Part shown: positions 1-8,580 of the stretch, one piece after another
How the letters are laid out: every line of letters begins with the position of its first letter
How positions within the stretch are numbered: position 1 is the stretch's first letter
Origin: Desulfuromonadaceae bacterium
Lineage (GTDB): Bacteria > Desulfobacterota > Desulfuromonadia > Geobacterales > Pseudopelobacteraceae
Length of the DNA stretch: 32,389 nt
Assembly (NCBI GenBank): GCA_028688955.1
Contig: JAQTXD010000037.1
Coordinates: 1 to 32,389, forward strand
Direction of reading: 5' to 3'
Translations under genes and position numbers: made by a program
The notes under the pieces: generated by a model
Databases searched by the model: none
Seen by the model: only the letters and a program-made list of their open reading frames with translations
Told to the model about the DNA's origin: nothing

Positions 1-599
1 AGGCCCTGCCTTATGAGATCTCTATCTATGTTTTTCATGTTGTATATATTTCTATCCACGCCATGATACAGAGTAATAAATTTGTTTTTGCTATCTCCGT
101 TGAATTTTAAAAAATGATTTTTTACTGCATCAGAGATACAAAATACTTTATCAGAAAATTTGCCTACAACCTTGGACATAAGCCTGGAAACTAATCTAGG
201 AGATTCTATTATTTCCATTATCTGCCAAAAATGCTTCTTCCTGAATAGCCAGGCTGACAAAAATCCTGACCATACAGCGGAAGTATTAGAATGGAATATC
301 TCCACATTATGTTTCTTCTGTAAGTGATACACAGTATATAACGAGCTTATTATATTAAATAAAAATGTAAAAATACCTTTTATAGATAAATATTCTTTTC
401 TTAGAACTGCCATTCTTGAAACAATTACTTCAGCGTTACATTTAATAAGTTCATCAACCAGTGGACCGTACTTTGGCAGAAACACAATAACCTTGTAATG
501 TTGAAGGGTTTTTTTGATAAGTTCTAACAGTACATAGTCGCTTCCGTATAAATCAGCACTCGCATGAAAGAAAAATATATATTTTGTTTTATTTGGCAT
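1..599 (-). CDS. Glycosyltransferase (GT4-like), N-terminal part, cut by the window edge
   Basis: The frame is open from an ATG at 599 to the first base of the window, giving about 199 residues with no stop. The protein begins MPNKTKYIFFFHASADLYGS. It then shows the alternating beta/alpha pattern of a GT-B N-terminal domain, with HSNTSAVWSGFLSAWLF in the middle and a segment near the cut, ITLYHGVDRNIYN, that matches the usual GT4 linker (xxNGVD-type) before the nucleotide-sugar domain. The catalytic C-terminal half lies outside the window, so donor and acceptor cannot be guessed. It is the last visible gene of the polysaccharide operon, 47 bases after the preceding glycosyltransferase, and is AT-rich like its neighbours. 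It probably adds one sugar to the repeat unit on the cytoplasmic face. Confidence 0.8.
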   Translation of the reverse strand, partial: MPNKTKYIFFFHASADLYGSDYVLLELIKKTLQHYKVIVFLPKYGPLVDELIKCNAEVIVSRMAVLRKEYLSIKGIFTFLFNIISSLYTVYHLQKKHNVEIFHSNTSAVWSGFLSAWLFRKKHFWQIMEIIESPRLVSRLMSKVVGKFSDKVFCISDAVKNHFLKFNGDSKNKFITLYHGVDRNIYNMKNIDRDLIRQG

Positions 600-646
600 A
601 TTAACCTTTGTTTATAGTCGTGCATAACGTACGCTATGAAGCAGTT

Positions 647-1960
647 TTATGACTTTTTGTCCGTACTGACGCCATGCAATAGTGCTGCAAGACGATGAGA
701 AAGATTTTTCCTCTCATACGGGGAAAGGTGATCATGCAACTTACTGATGCGATCTTTAGCCGCAGCGTAATTTGTAGTAATATCAGTTAAAACGTTAAGA
801 ATGCCCTCTTCATCAAAATAATCCACAAATGTATTTAAACTAAGACCCCGAAGAAAATCTGATGAGACTCCGAGACCTTCATCCAAACAAATAACTGGTA
901 TACCAGCCGCCAGATATTCATAAAGTTTGCCTGGTATAGCTGTTGCTCCTCCTTCACCTGAGCGTTGTAATACAAGCAGTATGTCAGAGTGGTTGCACAT
1001 AATATCAAGTGCTTTTTCTTTGGAAACTGAGCCATAGAATTGAACGATAGTATCCATTCCCATATCACTGACTAACTGACGATGCTCCGCTGGTGCAAAC
1101 CCAATAAAGCCAACCTTCACGGGATATTCAGGATATAACTCTACAAAGTTTTTCACTGCCGACAGAAAAGTACCAGGTGTCCGCTGCCTTGTTAGACTTC
1201 CCAAGTAATTTATTCTGAATACACCTTGGTTATTCCCATCTGTACATTTGTGTTTCATTTCAAGTATAGATTTTGAATCAAATCCGTTTTCAATAACAAC
1301 TGATTTAGCTGATATAAAAGGATGTCTCGCTGCCATAACTTCCGCTGCAGAATGATTGGTGAAAATAATCTGTGATGCTTTTTTAAGTGAATACCGTTCA
1401 AGAAACTTGTTTACCTGTCTACCTAATCCTTTTCCAGCCATTTGAGGATTTTCTCCCCACAAGTCACGATAGTCCAATACAAGAGGTATGTTATATACAG
1501 TTGATGCCAGTGCAGCAAGGAAATGTGCAGAGAAAGGTGGTGCCGTAGAGAATATCACCCCAACAGCATAATTCTTCAGAATATTTCGAATGACCTTCAA
1601 AGCAGGTGGAATCCAAAATACGTGTTCATCAGGCACAATCAAACTTTTAACAAATTTCTTGAAATTACGAAGCTTCTTTGAAACATTACCGGATTTAATG
1701 CTTGTAGTGGCATACGATTGATTTTTTTGTTGTTTCAGCAATCTTCCGAATATCATAGGTGATCTGAAAATAGAAACACTTGTGGCATATTCATTCAACA
1801 AACCAGGATCATGATAGATATCCTCATAGCATGACTCATCAACCGTTAAGACTAATGGAACGATACCAAGTTCCGGCATGTTTTTTACAAAATGATGAAT
1901 TCTTTCTGAACCTCCTCCACCAAAAGGAGGGAAATAATATGCAACTACAAGGGCATTCAA
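647..1960 (-). CDS. Glycosyltransferase family 4 protein
   Basis: A 437-residue GT-B fold glycosyltransferase. The N-terminus MNALVVAYYFPPFGGGGSER carries the glycine-rich acceptor-domain loop typical of GT4 enzymes of the WbuB/WcaI type. Residues near 330-360 carry GGATAIPGKLYEYLAAGIPV, the usual donor-site region. The start is a TTG preceded by GGAAGG seven bases upstream; no better in-frame ATG exists near it. It begins 5 bases past the stop of the upstream Wzy-like gene, so the two are probably co-transcribed and translationally linked. It likely adds a sugar to the lipid-linked repeat unit in the cytoplasm; the sugar is unknown. Confidence 0.85.
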   Translation of the reverse strand: MNALVVAYYFPPFGGGGSERIHHFVKNMPELGIVPLVLTVDESCYEDIYHDPGLLNEYATSVSIFRSPMIFGRLLKQQKNQSYATTSIKSGNVSKKLRNFKKFVKSLIVPDEHVFWIPPALKVIRNILKNYAVGVIFSTAPPFSAHFLAALASTVYNIPLVLDYRDLWGENPQMAGKGLGRQVNKFLERYSLKKASQIIFTNHSAAEVMAARHPFISAKSVVIENGFDSKSILEMKHKCTDGNNQGVFRINYLGSLTRQRTPGTFLSAVKNFVELYPEYPVKVGFIGFAPAEHRQLVSDMGMDTIVQFYGSVSKEKALDIMCNHSDILLVLQRSGEGGATAIPGKLYEYLAAGIPVICLDEGLGVSSDFLRGLSLNTFVDYFDEEGILNVLTDITTNYAAAKDRISKLHDHLSPYERKNLSHRLAALLHGVSTDKKS

Positions 1961-1964
1961 TTGA

Positions 1965-3428
1965 TTACCTTCCTGTTATCAATTTTCTGTCAACAGTAGT
2001 ATACGGATCCACCGTGTGCAAGTTGCGCCTGCTTTGGCAATAGCAGATTGCAGCAGGAAACCAGAAAAAAATATTAGTTAGATTTTTCTCTGCAAACGAA
2101 TTGTATCCAGACAACATGCAAATAGACAGTAAAGTTGTTATAGCAAGCACTCTTTCCGATTCCGATCTTGCAACACGAAAAAGAGAAATTAAAACAAATA
2201 TAAAACTTACTGCACATATAAACGCTGGAACAACGCCTGTATCTACAATAATCATTAGCCACGGATTTTCAAAACTAACTCCCTTCAAAACCATTGAATC
2301 GCTAAGATCTCTTGATTTACCAAACGCAGCATCAAACCATTGAGATGATTTGATAATATCTCCTATTGAAAAAACAGCTTGCAACCTTACGGCAGAAGAA
2401 AGCAGCCCTTCTTTGCTCATAAACCTTTCAAGCATGAATTTTCCCTGATTGGTCAAAATCAGCATACCAGCGGATATCGTTACAAATGAGATTAAAACAA
2501 TAAAATTTTTCACCGTAATTTGGTTCTTGAATGTAAGTAGAACACCAAAAAGTAAAAGTAATAATCCTGATCTTGATCCTGTCAAAACCAACGATACGAT
2601 AAGAATAATGCTACAAAAACAAACAATATATTTATTGGTTATGTCGCCGGAATAATACAAAGAAATTAAAAAGAAAAATGATAAGAGTATTGCATTTGCA
2701 GTTACAAGTGGATGCCCCATGGTTGTAAATATTCTAAAACTATCTGAATAGGTGAAAGACTCATAACCCTCCATACTCTTGCGAAGCCACTCACCATAAA
2801 AATAATTACTGTGAAAATAAAATTCAAAAAAACCGTAAATACAAACAATAATACTTAACATAATAAATATTTTTTGCAGCCTGGGTATTACATTAGAGTC
2901 GATTTTATCGTAAAAACATATGAGTAAAAATAGAATAAATGGAGCAATAAAACTCTCAACAGCATACGAAACCGTTGATATATTTAATTTTAGAAATGAA
3001 CCCAAAATAAGTGAGCAAATGAATAATGTTTGTGTTGCCAGCGCTATTTTCATCATACTGTGGCTTGATTTATAAAGAACAACCATGGACTTGTAATTTG
3101 GAACGATTGTGACAAGTGCTATAGAACATAATATGATTGAAATGGGGTGATTTTTTAATAGTCCGGTGTTTACATTGTTTAGCTTCGGATTGTTTATTGC
3201 ACTTATTGCAATAGGTGGAAGAAGGAAAAAAAGTGTTAATGGCACATATAAACTGGCGCTGCGAAAAAATATCGCCGAAATAAAGCCAAATCCAATTGAA
3301 AAAATAATTAATTGAATAGGTAGGGGGATTACAATTAGGAAATACACCAAAAAACCCGTCAGCAATAAATGACCGAAAAATTGTCCTGTATTGGTATGTA
3401 TGACATGTGGAGATGGCAACTTGTTCAT
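1965..3428 (-). CDS. O-antigen polymerase/ligase-like membrane protein (Wzy type)
   Basis: A 487-residue, very hydrophobic protein with about 11-12 predicted membrane segments by eye, and a larger hydrophilic loop around residues 215-245 and again around 330-390. The segment VSLVLTGSRSGLLLLLFGVL resembles the conserved region of the O-antigen ligase/Wzy superfamily (Wzy_C, PF04932). In a locus that also holds Wzx and Wzz homologues, the most likely role is polymerising flipped repeat units in the periplasm. A ligase role cannot be excluded from sequence alone. The ATG start at 3428 has a weak GGA about nine bases upstream. The gene is strongly AT-rich, as is usual for Wzy genes. Confidence 0.75.
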   Translation of the reverse strand: MNKLPSPHVIHTNTGQFFGHLLLTGFLVYFLIVIPLPIQLIIFSIGFGFISAIFFRSASLYVPLTLFFLLPPIAISAINNPKLNNVNTGLLKNHPISIILCSIALVTIVPNYKSMVVLYKSSHSMMKIALATQTLFICSLILGSFLKLNISTVSYAVESFIAPFILFLLICFYDKIDSNVIPRLQKIFIMLSIIVCIYGFFEFYFHSNYFYGEWLRKSMEGYESFTYSDSFRIFTTMGHPLVTANAILLSFFFLISLYYSGDITNKYIVCFCSIILIVSLVLTGSRSGLLLLLFGVLLTFKNQITVKNFIVLISFVTISAGMLILTNQGKFMLERFMSKEGLLSSAVRLQAVFSIGDIIKSSQWFDAAFGKSRDLSDSMVLKGVSFENPWLMIIVDTGVVPAFICAVSFIFVLISLFRVARSESERVLAITTLLSICMLSGYNSFAEKNLTNIFFWFPAAICYCQSRRNLHTVDPYTTVDRKLITGR

Positions 3429-3497
3429 TGTCTTTAATCCAAAACCGGAATTTTAATGCACGTTATTACGGATAACTACACACATGGCATGGTAAAG

Positions 3498-5798
3498 TTA
3501 ATGAAGAGAGAATCTAGCAGAATGTGAATTTTTGAATCTTGCACAAATCCTGACCGCAGGAGTGGCCATACCATATTTCGATGAATATGTTGAAGTACGA
3601 AGTTCGAATGCTTCACTGGAACTTTCCAGCGAAACCAGGCCCAACTGGAGTGAAGGTCCATCAGCCGTCACAACCGGTTTAGGGGTTAAAAATGAAACTA
3701 TTCCGGAGGTATCACTTCCCCGCAGGGTATCACAGATTTCAATTACACCCTGGTTTGGATCTACTCTGATTTCTCTCAGATGATCAACCGGTCTGCCGCC
3801 ATATCCCCGAAGTTGGCCTAGGAACAGTACGCAGCCTTTTTCAATATCCCATGTTTCGCAAACTGCCGCAGCCTTATCCTTCATACAGAAGATCCCTCGT
3901 TGGCCATCTTTCCAATGATGCTGCTCAACACCCGGCAAGAAGACGGTGTTATGCTGTTCCGTGGAGCGGAACAGGTTTCGCTTGGCCGGATTCGGTGTAT
4001 AGAGATACGTTCCCGGATCGATGATAAGCGGCACACCATCAACATGGAGCTCGAACGATAGCTGATCATTATGAGCATGTCCACCTATGCCCTGCTGACC
4101 GATGCTACCACAGCGAATAGCCAGATATATACGTTGAGAGCGCAGAATATAGAGCCCGAAATCAGGATATGCCCACGTCTGTAAAGACTGACCTACCAAC
4201 GGTATCTGCCCGGTGCGAAAGGAGTGAATAGTCTTGCCTGTCAATAATGAGTGTACCAAGACTGATTCCGGGGTCTCACACAAGACGCCCTTAAAGTCAT
4301 CCCTACCGAACAGATCACCGGCAATGATCATCAGGTGTCCATGATCCAGAATGATTTCGTCCGGATAGTTCTCGCTGTCTGCCTGACTGTTATACCCTAC
4401 ACAAGCTATGGCACTAGCATTCGTGACTACAGCGATGGATGGCCATAGCTTGAGAAATCGACCACTATCATTATCCCCAAATTGGGGAATCTCGCCGTTA
4501 GGGGCGGTAATATGCATAGTAAATTCTACTGCCCGTTCAAGTCTCTCCCAGTACCAGACTGGAAAAATTTCATCCGTGTCAAGCTGGTAGGACTGTTTGC
4601 TATATTTTTGCAGCTGTGGAATAACGGTAAGCGTGCTGACATCCAGTTCTTTCAGTTTTTCACATCGTTCGGGAGTAAGCCGCAGGCAGAACATCGAACA
4701 ATAAAGCATAATCTCAGTTGAGAGGCGATGATAACTGGTTGACGCCTCAAAATTACTTCCATCAGACTGGAACTCATGCCCCATCTCGCTTACCAATTCC
4801 TGTAGAGAAAAAGCAATCCAGAGATCTGTTTCACGAGTTTCAGGCAAGTAGTTCGCAGCAAATAGCAGCCCGGCAATATTCGAAAGATAGTGATTGCTGC
4901 GGAACTCGGGAAAATACTCCAGATTTTCGATACAGTGCTTGCCATGCTCATATGCCGAGCGGGTAAGCAATGATTCAAATTCAGAATCAAACGTTGCACC
5001 AAACCCACGAAATAAATCATACGAAATTAACCAGTTAGCAACCCTGATACCAACATCCATGGTGCAATTCCAGTTAACTCCATATCTTGGAGGATTAGTT
5101 GCAATGAAATCCAAAATCTGGTTACGAAATTCACGAGCATATTTTTCTGGCGAATCAAATCCGTCAACACCATCTTTTGCTAGCATAAAGGCCCAGGCGA
5201 GTTGTGGCAGGTGTTGCATACGAGCAAGTTCCCAAGGGAGCTTTACGTCCACGCCAGGAAGATGTGCAAACGTAATGTCCCGATACCAGGTTTTTTCACT
5301 CCAGCGATAGCCTGATTTGAAATCCACATGCCAATCGATCGGGATGTAGTGCTCGTCAATCAGGTTCCAGATTCGCTGCGACTCTTTAAGATTTGAATCA
5401 TTGATTCTGCCTGTAAGCCACTTTTCATGTTTGTCATTCTCGTATGGTGATCCCATCTCATAGGAGTATCCCTCAAGTCCACGACATTCCATGCCATGTT
5501 TCACTTGCACCCAGCCGGAGCCGAGCAAATCGAAACGGTGATCCAGGTACAGATCTGATAGAAGTTTTACCTGGCTGACTCTTTCGGCCTGTTTCAGTGT
5601 GGAATTGTCAGTAATGTTGAAATAGCTGCAAAGCGCAGGATTGTTGAGATGCGAGCTGTACGTTGTCTGTTTTTTATCTCTGATGCGCTTTATCGTGCAA
5701 TGGATCTTGCTAGTGATTTTCTTTGAAATTTTCCCCGCTAATCGATCCGGGGGGGTAGATTTTATTATATGTATGTAGTGTGAAATAGGTTTAATCAA
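3498..5798 (-). CDS. Heparinase II/III family protein (alginate-lyase-like fold)
   Basis: A 766-residue protein. The first ~380 residues look like the alpha/alpha toroid of heparinase II/III-type proteins, with segments such as NHYLSNIAGLLFAANYLPE and FEASTSYHRLSTEIMLY. The C-terminal half holds the heparinase II/III beta-sandwich domain (PF07940), with GGHAHNDQLSFELHVDG and IIDPGTYLYTPNPAKRN near residues 570-610. No signal peptide is evident; the N-terminus is short and basic. The chosen start is a TTG with AGGA upstream. Homologues are common in exopolysaccharide biosynthesis operons, where the role (lyase, epimerase-like or remodelling) is poorly known. Next to WecB/WecC, a uronic-acid polymer is a plausible substrate, but that is inference. 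Confidence 0.85.
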   Translation of the reverse strand: MIKPISHYIHIIKSTPPDRLAGKISKKITSKIHCTIKRIRDKKQTTYSSHLNNPALCSYFNITDNSTLKQAERVSQVKLLSDLYLDHRFDLLGSGWVQVKHGMECRGLEGYSYEMGSPYENDKHEKWLTGRINDSNLKESQRIWNLIDEHYIPIDWHVDFKSGYRWSEKTWYRDITFAHLPGVDVKLPWELARMQHLPQLAWAFMLAKDGVDGFDSPEKYAREFRNQILDFIATNPPRYGVNWNCTMDVGIRVANWLISYDLFRGFGATFDSEFESLLTRSAYEHGKHCIENLEYFPEFRSNHYLSNIAGLLFAANYLPETRETDLWIAFSLQELVSEMGHEFQSDGSNFEASTSYHRLSTEIMLYCSMFCLRLTPERCEKLKELDVSTLTVIPQLQKYSKQSYQLDTDEIFPVWYWERLERAVEFTMHITAPNGEIPQFGDNDSGRFLKLWPSIAVVTNASAIACVGYNSQADSENYPDEIILDHGHLMIIAGDLFGRDDFKGVLCETPESVLVHSLLTGKTIHSFRTGQIPLVGQSLQTWAYPDFGLYILRSQRIYLAIRCGSIGQQGIGGHAHNDQLSFELHVDGVPLIIDPGTYLYTPNPAKRNLFRSTEQHNTVFLPGVEQHHWKDGQRGIFCMKDKAAAVCETWDIEKGCVLFLGQLRGYGGRPVDHLREIRVDPNQGVIEICDTLRGSDTSGIVSFLTPKPVVTADGPSLQLGLVSLESSSEAFELRTSTYSSKYGMATPAVRICARFKNSHSARFSLH

Positions 5799-5815
5799 GT
5801 AAGTAGTTCCTGTTA

Positions 5816-7096
5816 TTAATTTGAACCGCTCAGGTCTGCTGGTAAAGCTTTTTTCACGGCAGGTACACCAATATAACGAACAAGCAATAACGTGGTCAAA
5901 GCTGATAAAACTTGCGCAGTTGCCACACCTATGATTCCATACATTTTAACTAGTGTGAAAGACATTATAATGCCTACCACTGTACTTATTCCAACCATAA
6001 TAAAATTAAATCTCATTTCCCCCAAACCCACTAAAGCTATACCTGTAATAGATGAATATGTCCAAATTACATATCTCACTAATAAAATAGATAATACCAA
6101 TAAAGTAGGCATGTATTGTTCGCCATAATAAAAAATTACAAGTATGTACGCTGAAGTAATTATAAATAATGAGACTATTATACTGAGGATTAGCGCCTTG
6201 CGGCTTGTACCCTTCAATTTGCTTAAAAACCAGATTCTATCATTGGATTTTTCACTGAAATATGGCGTTGCAATTGATTGTACCGTGTAAGTGACCTGCA
6301 TTCCTCCCAATATAAATATTGTTGCTAGTGAATAATAGCCAATCAATTCTCTATCCTTTATAAAATGATCAAGAACTACAATGTCGATATTTTGAGAAAC
6401 AAATGAAACTAAATTCGCCATGAAACTATAACGAACTACATTTCTATATTTTGGAGAAATTTGGATTTCGACTTTCTTGAATACTGAACGAGGAAATTGA
6501 ACAAAAAATGGCAATATACCTGCAATATAAGCAATTATTGTTGCAAAAATAAAACCTTTAAAACCCCAATAATACGTCAAAAGAATAATGCATAATACAG
6601 ACTGAACCTTAACAATTGCCTGAGCTTTTGCCATTTCCTTTATTTTTTTGATGGCTTGAAGTAAAACAACGGCCTGATTAGTAAATACAGCAAAAGGGAT
6701 AATTGCAGCGTAAACAGCTAACCAGAAATTGATATGGGGGGATGGTGAAATAATATTCCAATAGGCAACAATAAAAAGTATCGCAATTGATATTCCGGTA
6801 GTTTTAATTGATTGGAATAAAGAGTGTCTGAAAAGACCATATTTCTGCTCGTTTTCAATGCTTTCTGAGCAGAACTTTAAAATAGCAGTTGCATATCCAT
6901 AGCTAGCAATAAGAAGAAAAAAATTTGAATATGACTGAATAATCTTTATTTCGCCAAGCTCTACTGGGCTTAGATACTTACTCACAAAAAGACTGCTTCC
7001 AAAACTTAGAAACTGAAGCATTAAATTTACAGATAAAAGATGAAAGAACCCTTTTTCTGTTAAATTTATATATATTTGTTTAAGTTTTGACAACAT
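5816..7096 (-). CDS. Polysaccharide flippase, Wzx/MATE-like (oligosaccharide flippase family)
   Basis: A 426-residue polytopic membrane protein with about 12 hydrophobic segments, beginning MLSKLKQIYINLTEKGFFHL. The opening part FGSSLFVSKYLSPVELGEIK matches the first helices of the polysaccharide biosynthesis/Wzx family (PF01943 and relatives). It should move undecaprenyl-linked repeat units across the inner membrane. Its ATG sits one base past the stop of the acyltransferase upstream, so the genes form one operon. The sequence is AT-rich and poorly conserved, as expected for Wzx. Confidence 0.85.
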   Translation of the reverse strand: MLSKLKQIYINLTEKGFFHLLSVNLMLQFLSFGSSLFVSKYLSPVELGEIKIIQSYSNFFLLIASYGYATAILKFCSESIENEQKYGLFRHSLFQSIKTTGISIAILFIVAYWNIISPSPHINFWLAVYAAIIPFAVFTNQAVVLLQAIKKIKEMAKAQAIVKVQSVLCIILLTYYWGFKGFIFATIIAYIAGILPFFVQFPRSVFKKVEIQISPKYRNVVRYSFMANLVSFVSQNIDIVVLDHFIKDRELIGYYSLATIFILGGMQVTYTVQSIATPYFSEKSNDRIWFLSKLKGTSRKALILSIIVSLFIITSAYILVIFYYGEQYMPTLLVLSILLVRYVIWTYSSITGIALVGLGEMRFNFIMVGISTVVGIIMSFTLVKMYGIIGVATAQVLSALTTLLLVRYIGVPAVKKALPADLSGSN

Positions 7097-7097
7097 A

Positions 7098-7592
7098 CTA
7101 TTTGTATCGTATCAACTTGGCAGGAACGCCACCAAATATTGCTCGTTCAGGTACATCCTTAATCACTAAGGAATTTGCCCCTATTATGCTGTTGTCTCCA
7201 ATTTTGACACCATCCCTGATAAGTACATTTGAACCAATCCAAACATTCGAACCAATTAAAATATCTCTTTCCGGTTGTGGCCTTTTATTGGCAGGTCCCG
7301 TTGGTTCGTTTACGTCGTGAGTTAAAGCAAGCATACTTACGTTATAACCAATAGCACACCATTTCCCAATGATTACTTTTGAATTGCGACCTGTAACAAT
7401 ACGCCCAGAATTAAAATATGAATTAGCTCCGAGTGAAATATTACCTTGAAATACAGTATGTTCTATTTCGCCAATCCAAGATGTGGGATGAATATTGAAC
7501 GTTTTTCGATAGTGATTTTCTTTGTCCTTTAGATATGCTTTAAATAATAACTTGTAGCATAAACTCAATATTTTAATGATAATATTTTTCAT
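7098..7592 (-). CDS. Left-handed beta-helix (hexapeptide) acyltransferase
   Basis: A 164-residue protein whose residues ~60-150 show hexapeptide repeats, with SNVWIGSNVLIRDGVKIGDN and a closing AIFGGVPAKLIRYK, the typical end of maltose O-acetyltransferase/WcaF-type enzymes. A histidine in LALTHDVNEP fits the usual active-site position. It probably O- or N-acetylates a sugar of the repeat unit. The ATG start overlaps the stop of the upstream glycosyltransferase by 4 bases (ATGA), indicating coupled translation. The acceptor sugar is unknown. Confidence 0.87.
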   Translation of the reverse strand: MKNIIIKILSLCYKLLFKAYLKDKENHYRKTFNIHPTSWIGEIEHTVFQGNISLGANSYFNSGRIVTGRNSKVIIGKWCAIGYNVSMLALTHDVNEPTGPANKRPQPERDILIGSNVWIGSNVLIRDGVKIGDNSIIGANSLVIKDVPERAIFGGVPAKLIRYK

Positions 7593-8551
7593 TTATTATT
7601 CTCGCTCATAGACAAAATATTATGCGCTAGCAAGACGAGCGAATCAGTTGATCTGTTTTTAAATTTAATGGCTCCTTCCGGCCTTTCACACACATCACTT
7701 GCTAAAGCGGGACACCCCATGTCAATTGCTTCAGCAATGCTGATGCCATATCCATCATTAAATGTGGGTCGCACCATAAGATCAGCTTTTTTAAATAGTG
7801 GCCACAATTCCTTTTGACCTGTCATAAAATGGAAATTATCCTCAATGCCGAGCTCACGTATTTTCAAGAGACATTGCTCATAATACTCATAATTACCAAT
7901 GTCGGCGAGGGCAAAAACAATGCCTATCTCGTTGAAATCATCTTTTAGTCTGTATATTAGCTCGATACACATATCTAAGCCATAAAGATCTATACCCTCA
8001 TAAAATTCAATACTAAATGCATTCGCAATTATTAATGGTTTGTGGCTATTGATAAAATTGAGGGTGGCTTGTTCATACGATTGCCATATTGAGGGTTCAT
8101 CCTCAATTGGTGGAGGAATATAAGCATGCTTTACTTCTGTATTTTCCGGGAGAACTAAACCCGCCTTGTTATAATACTCAAGAATATGTCTTCCAACTAC
8201 TACTGCCTTTGCTGTAGAGGCCAAAAATTTACTAAGTATTAACTTTTCTTTCGGGCTGAGAGTAAGTACTTTTCTTCCTGAATGATCATGTAAATTAAAT
8301 TCTTTGGGGAATGGTCTTAAGAGCAATATCTGAATGATGTTAAAATTGAAACCATTGAGATGAAAACAGGTCGGCATAGGTGTAAAGAGCCATTCAAAAA
8401 GTTTTATGATTTTAGCTATTTTAGATAATTTTGAAAAATCTACACATTCTACATCCACCCCCTGACTCCTCAGCAGCTTTGCGTATCGATACATAAAAAC
8501 GCTGATTCCTCCGAGTGGTGGGGGGTATGGCCCGATTAGAATGTATTTCAC
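7589..8551 (-). CDS. Glycosyltransferase family 4 protein (short)
   Basis: A 320-residue protein starting with GTG (MKYILIGPYPPPLGGISVFM), with the acceptor-side glycine loop. The C-terminal region has RPTFNDGYGISIAEAIDMG followed by CPALASDVCERPEG, matching the donor-binding motif of GT4 enzymes. It is somewhat shorter than typical GT4 proteins (350-400) but has both ends of the fold. It overlaps the acyltransferase start by 4 bases and follows the two-domain oxidoreductase gene by 29 bases. Sugar specificity is unknown. Confidence 0.83.
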   Translation of the reverse strand: MKYILIGPYPPPLGGISVFMYRYAKLLRSQGVDVECVDFSKLSKIAKIIKLFEWLFTPMPTCFHLNGFNFNIIQILLLRPFPKEFNLHDHSGRKVLTLSPKEKLILSKFLASTAKAVVVGRHILEYYNKAGLVLPENTEVKHAYIPPPIEDEPSIWQSYEQATLNFINSHKPLIIANAFSIEFYEGIDLYGLDMCIELIYRLKDDFNEIGIVFALADIGNYEYYEQCLLKIRELGIEDNFHFMTGQKELWPLFKKADLMVRPTFNDGYGISIAEAIDMGCPALASDVCERPEGAIKFKNRSTDSLVLLAHNILSMSENNK

Positions 8552-8580
8552 GACTTACGCATTTTCCAAAATAAAGATCT

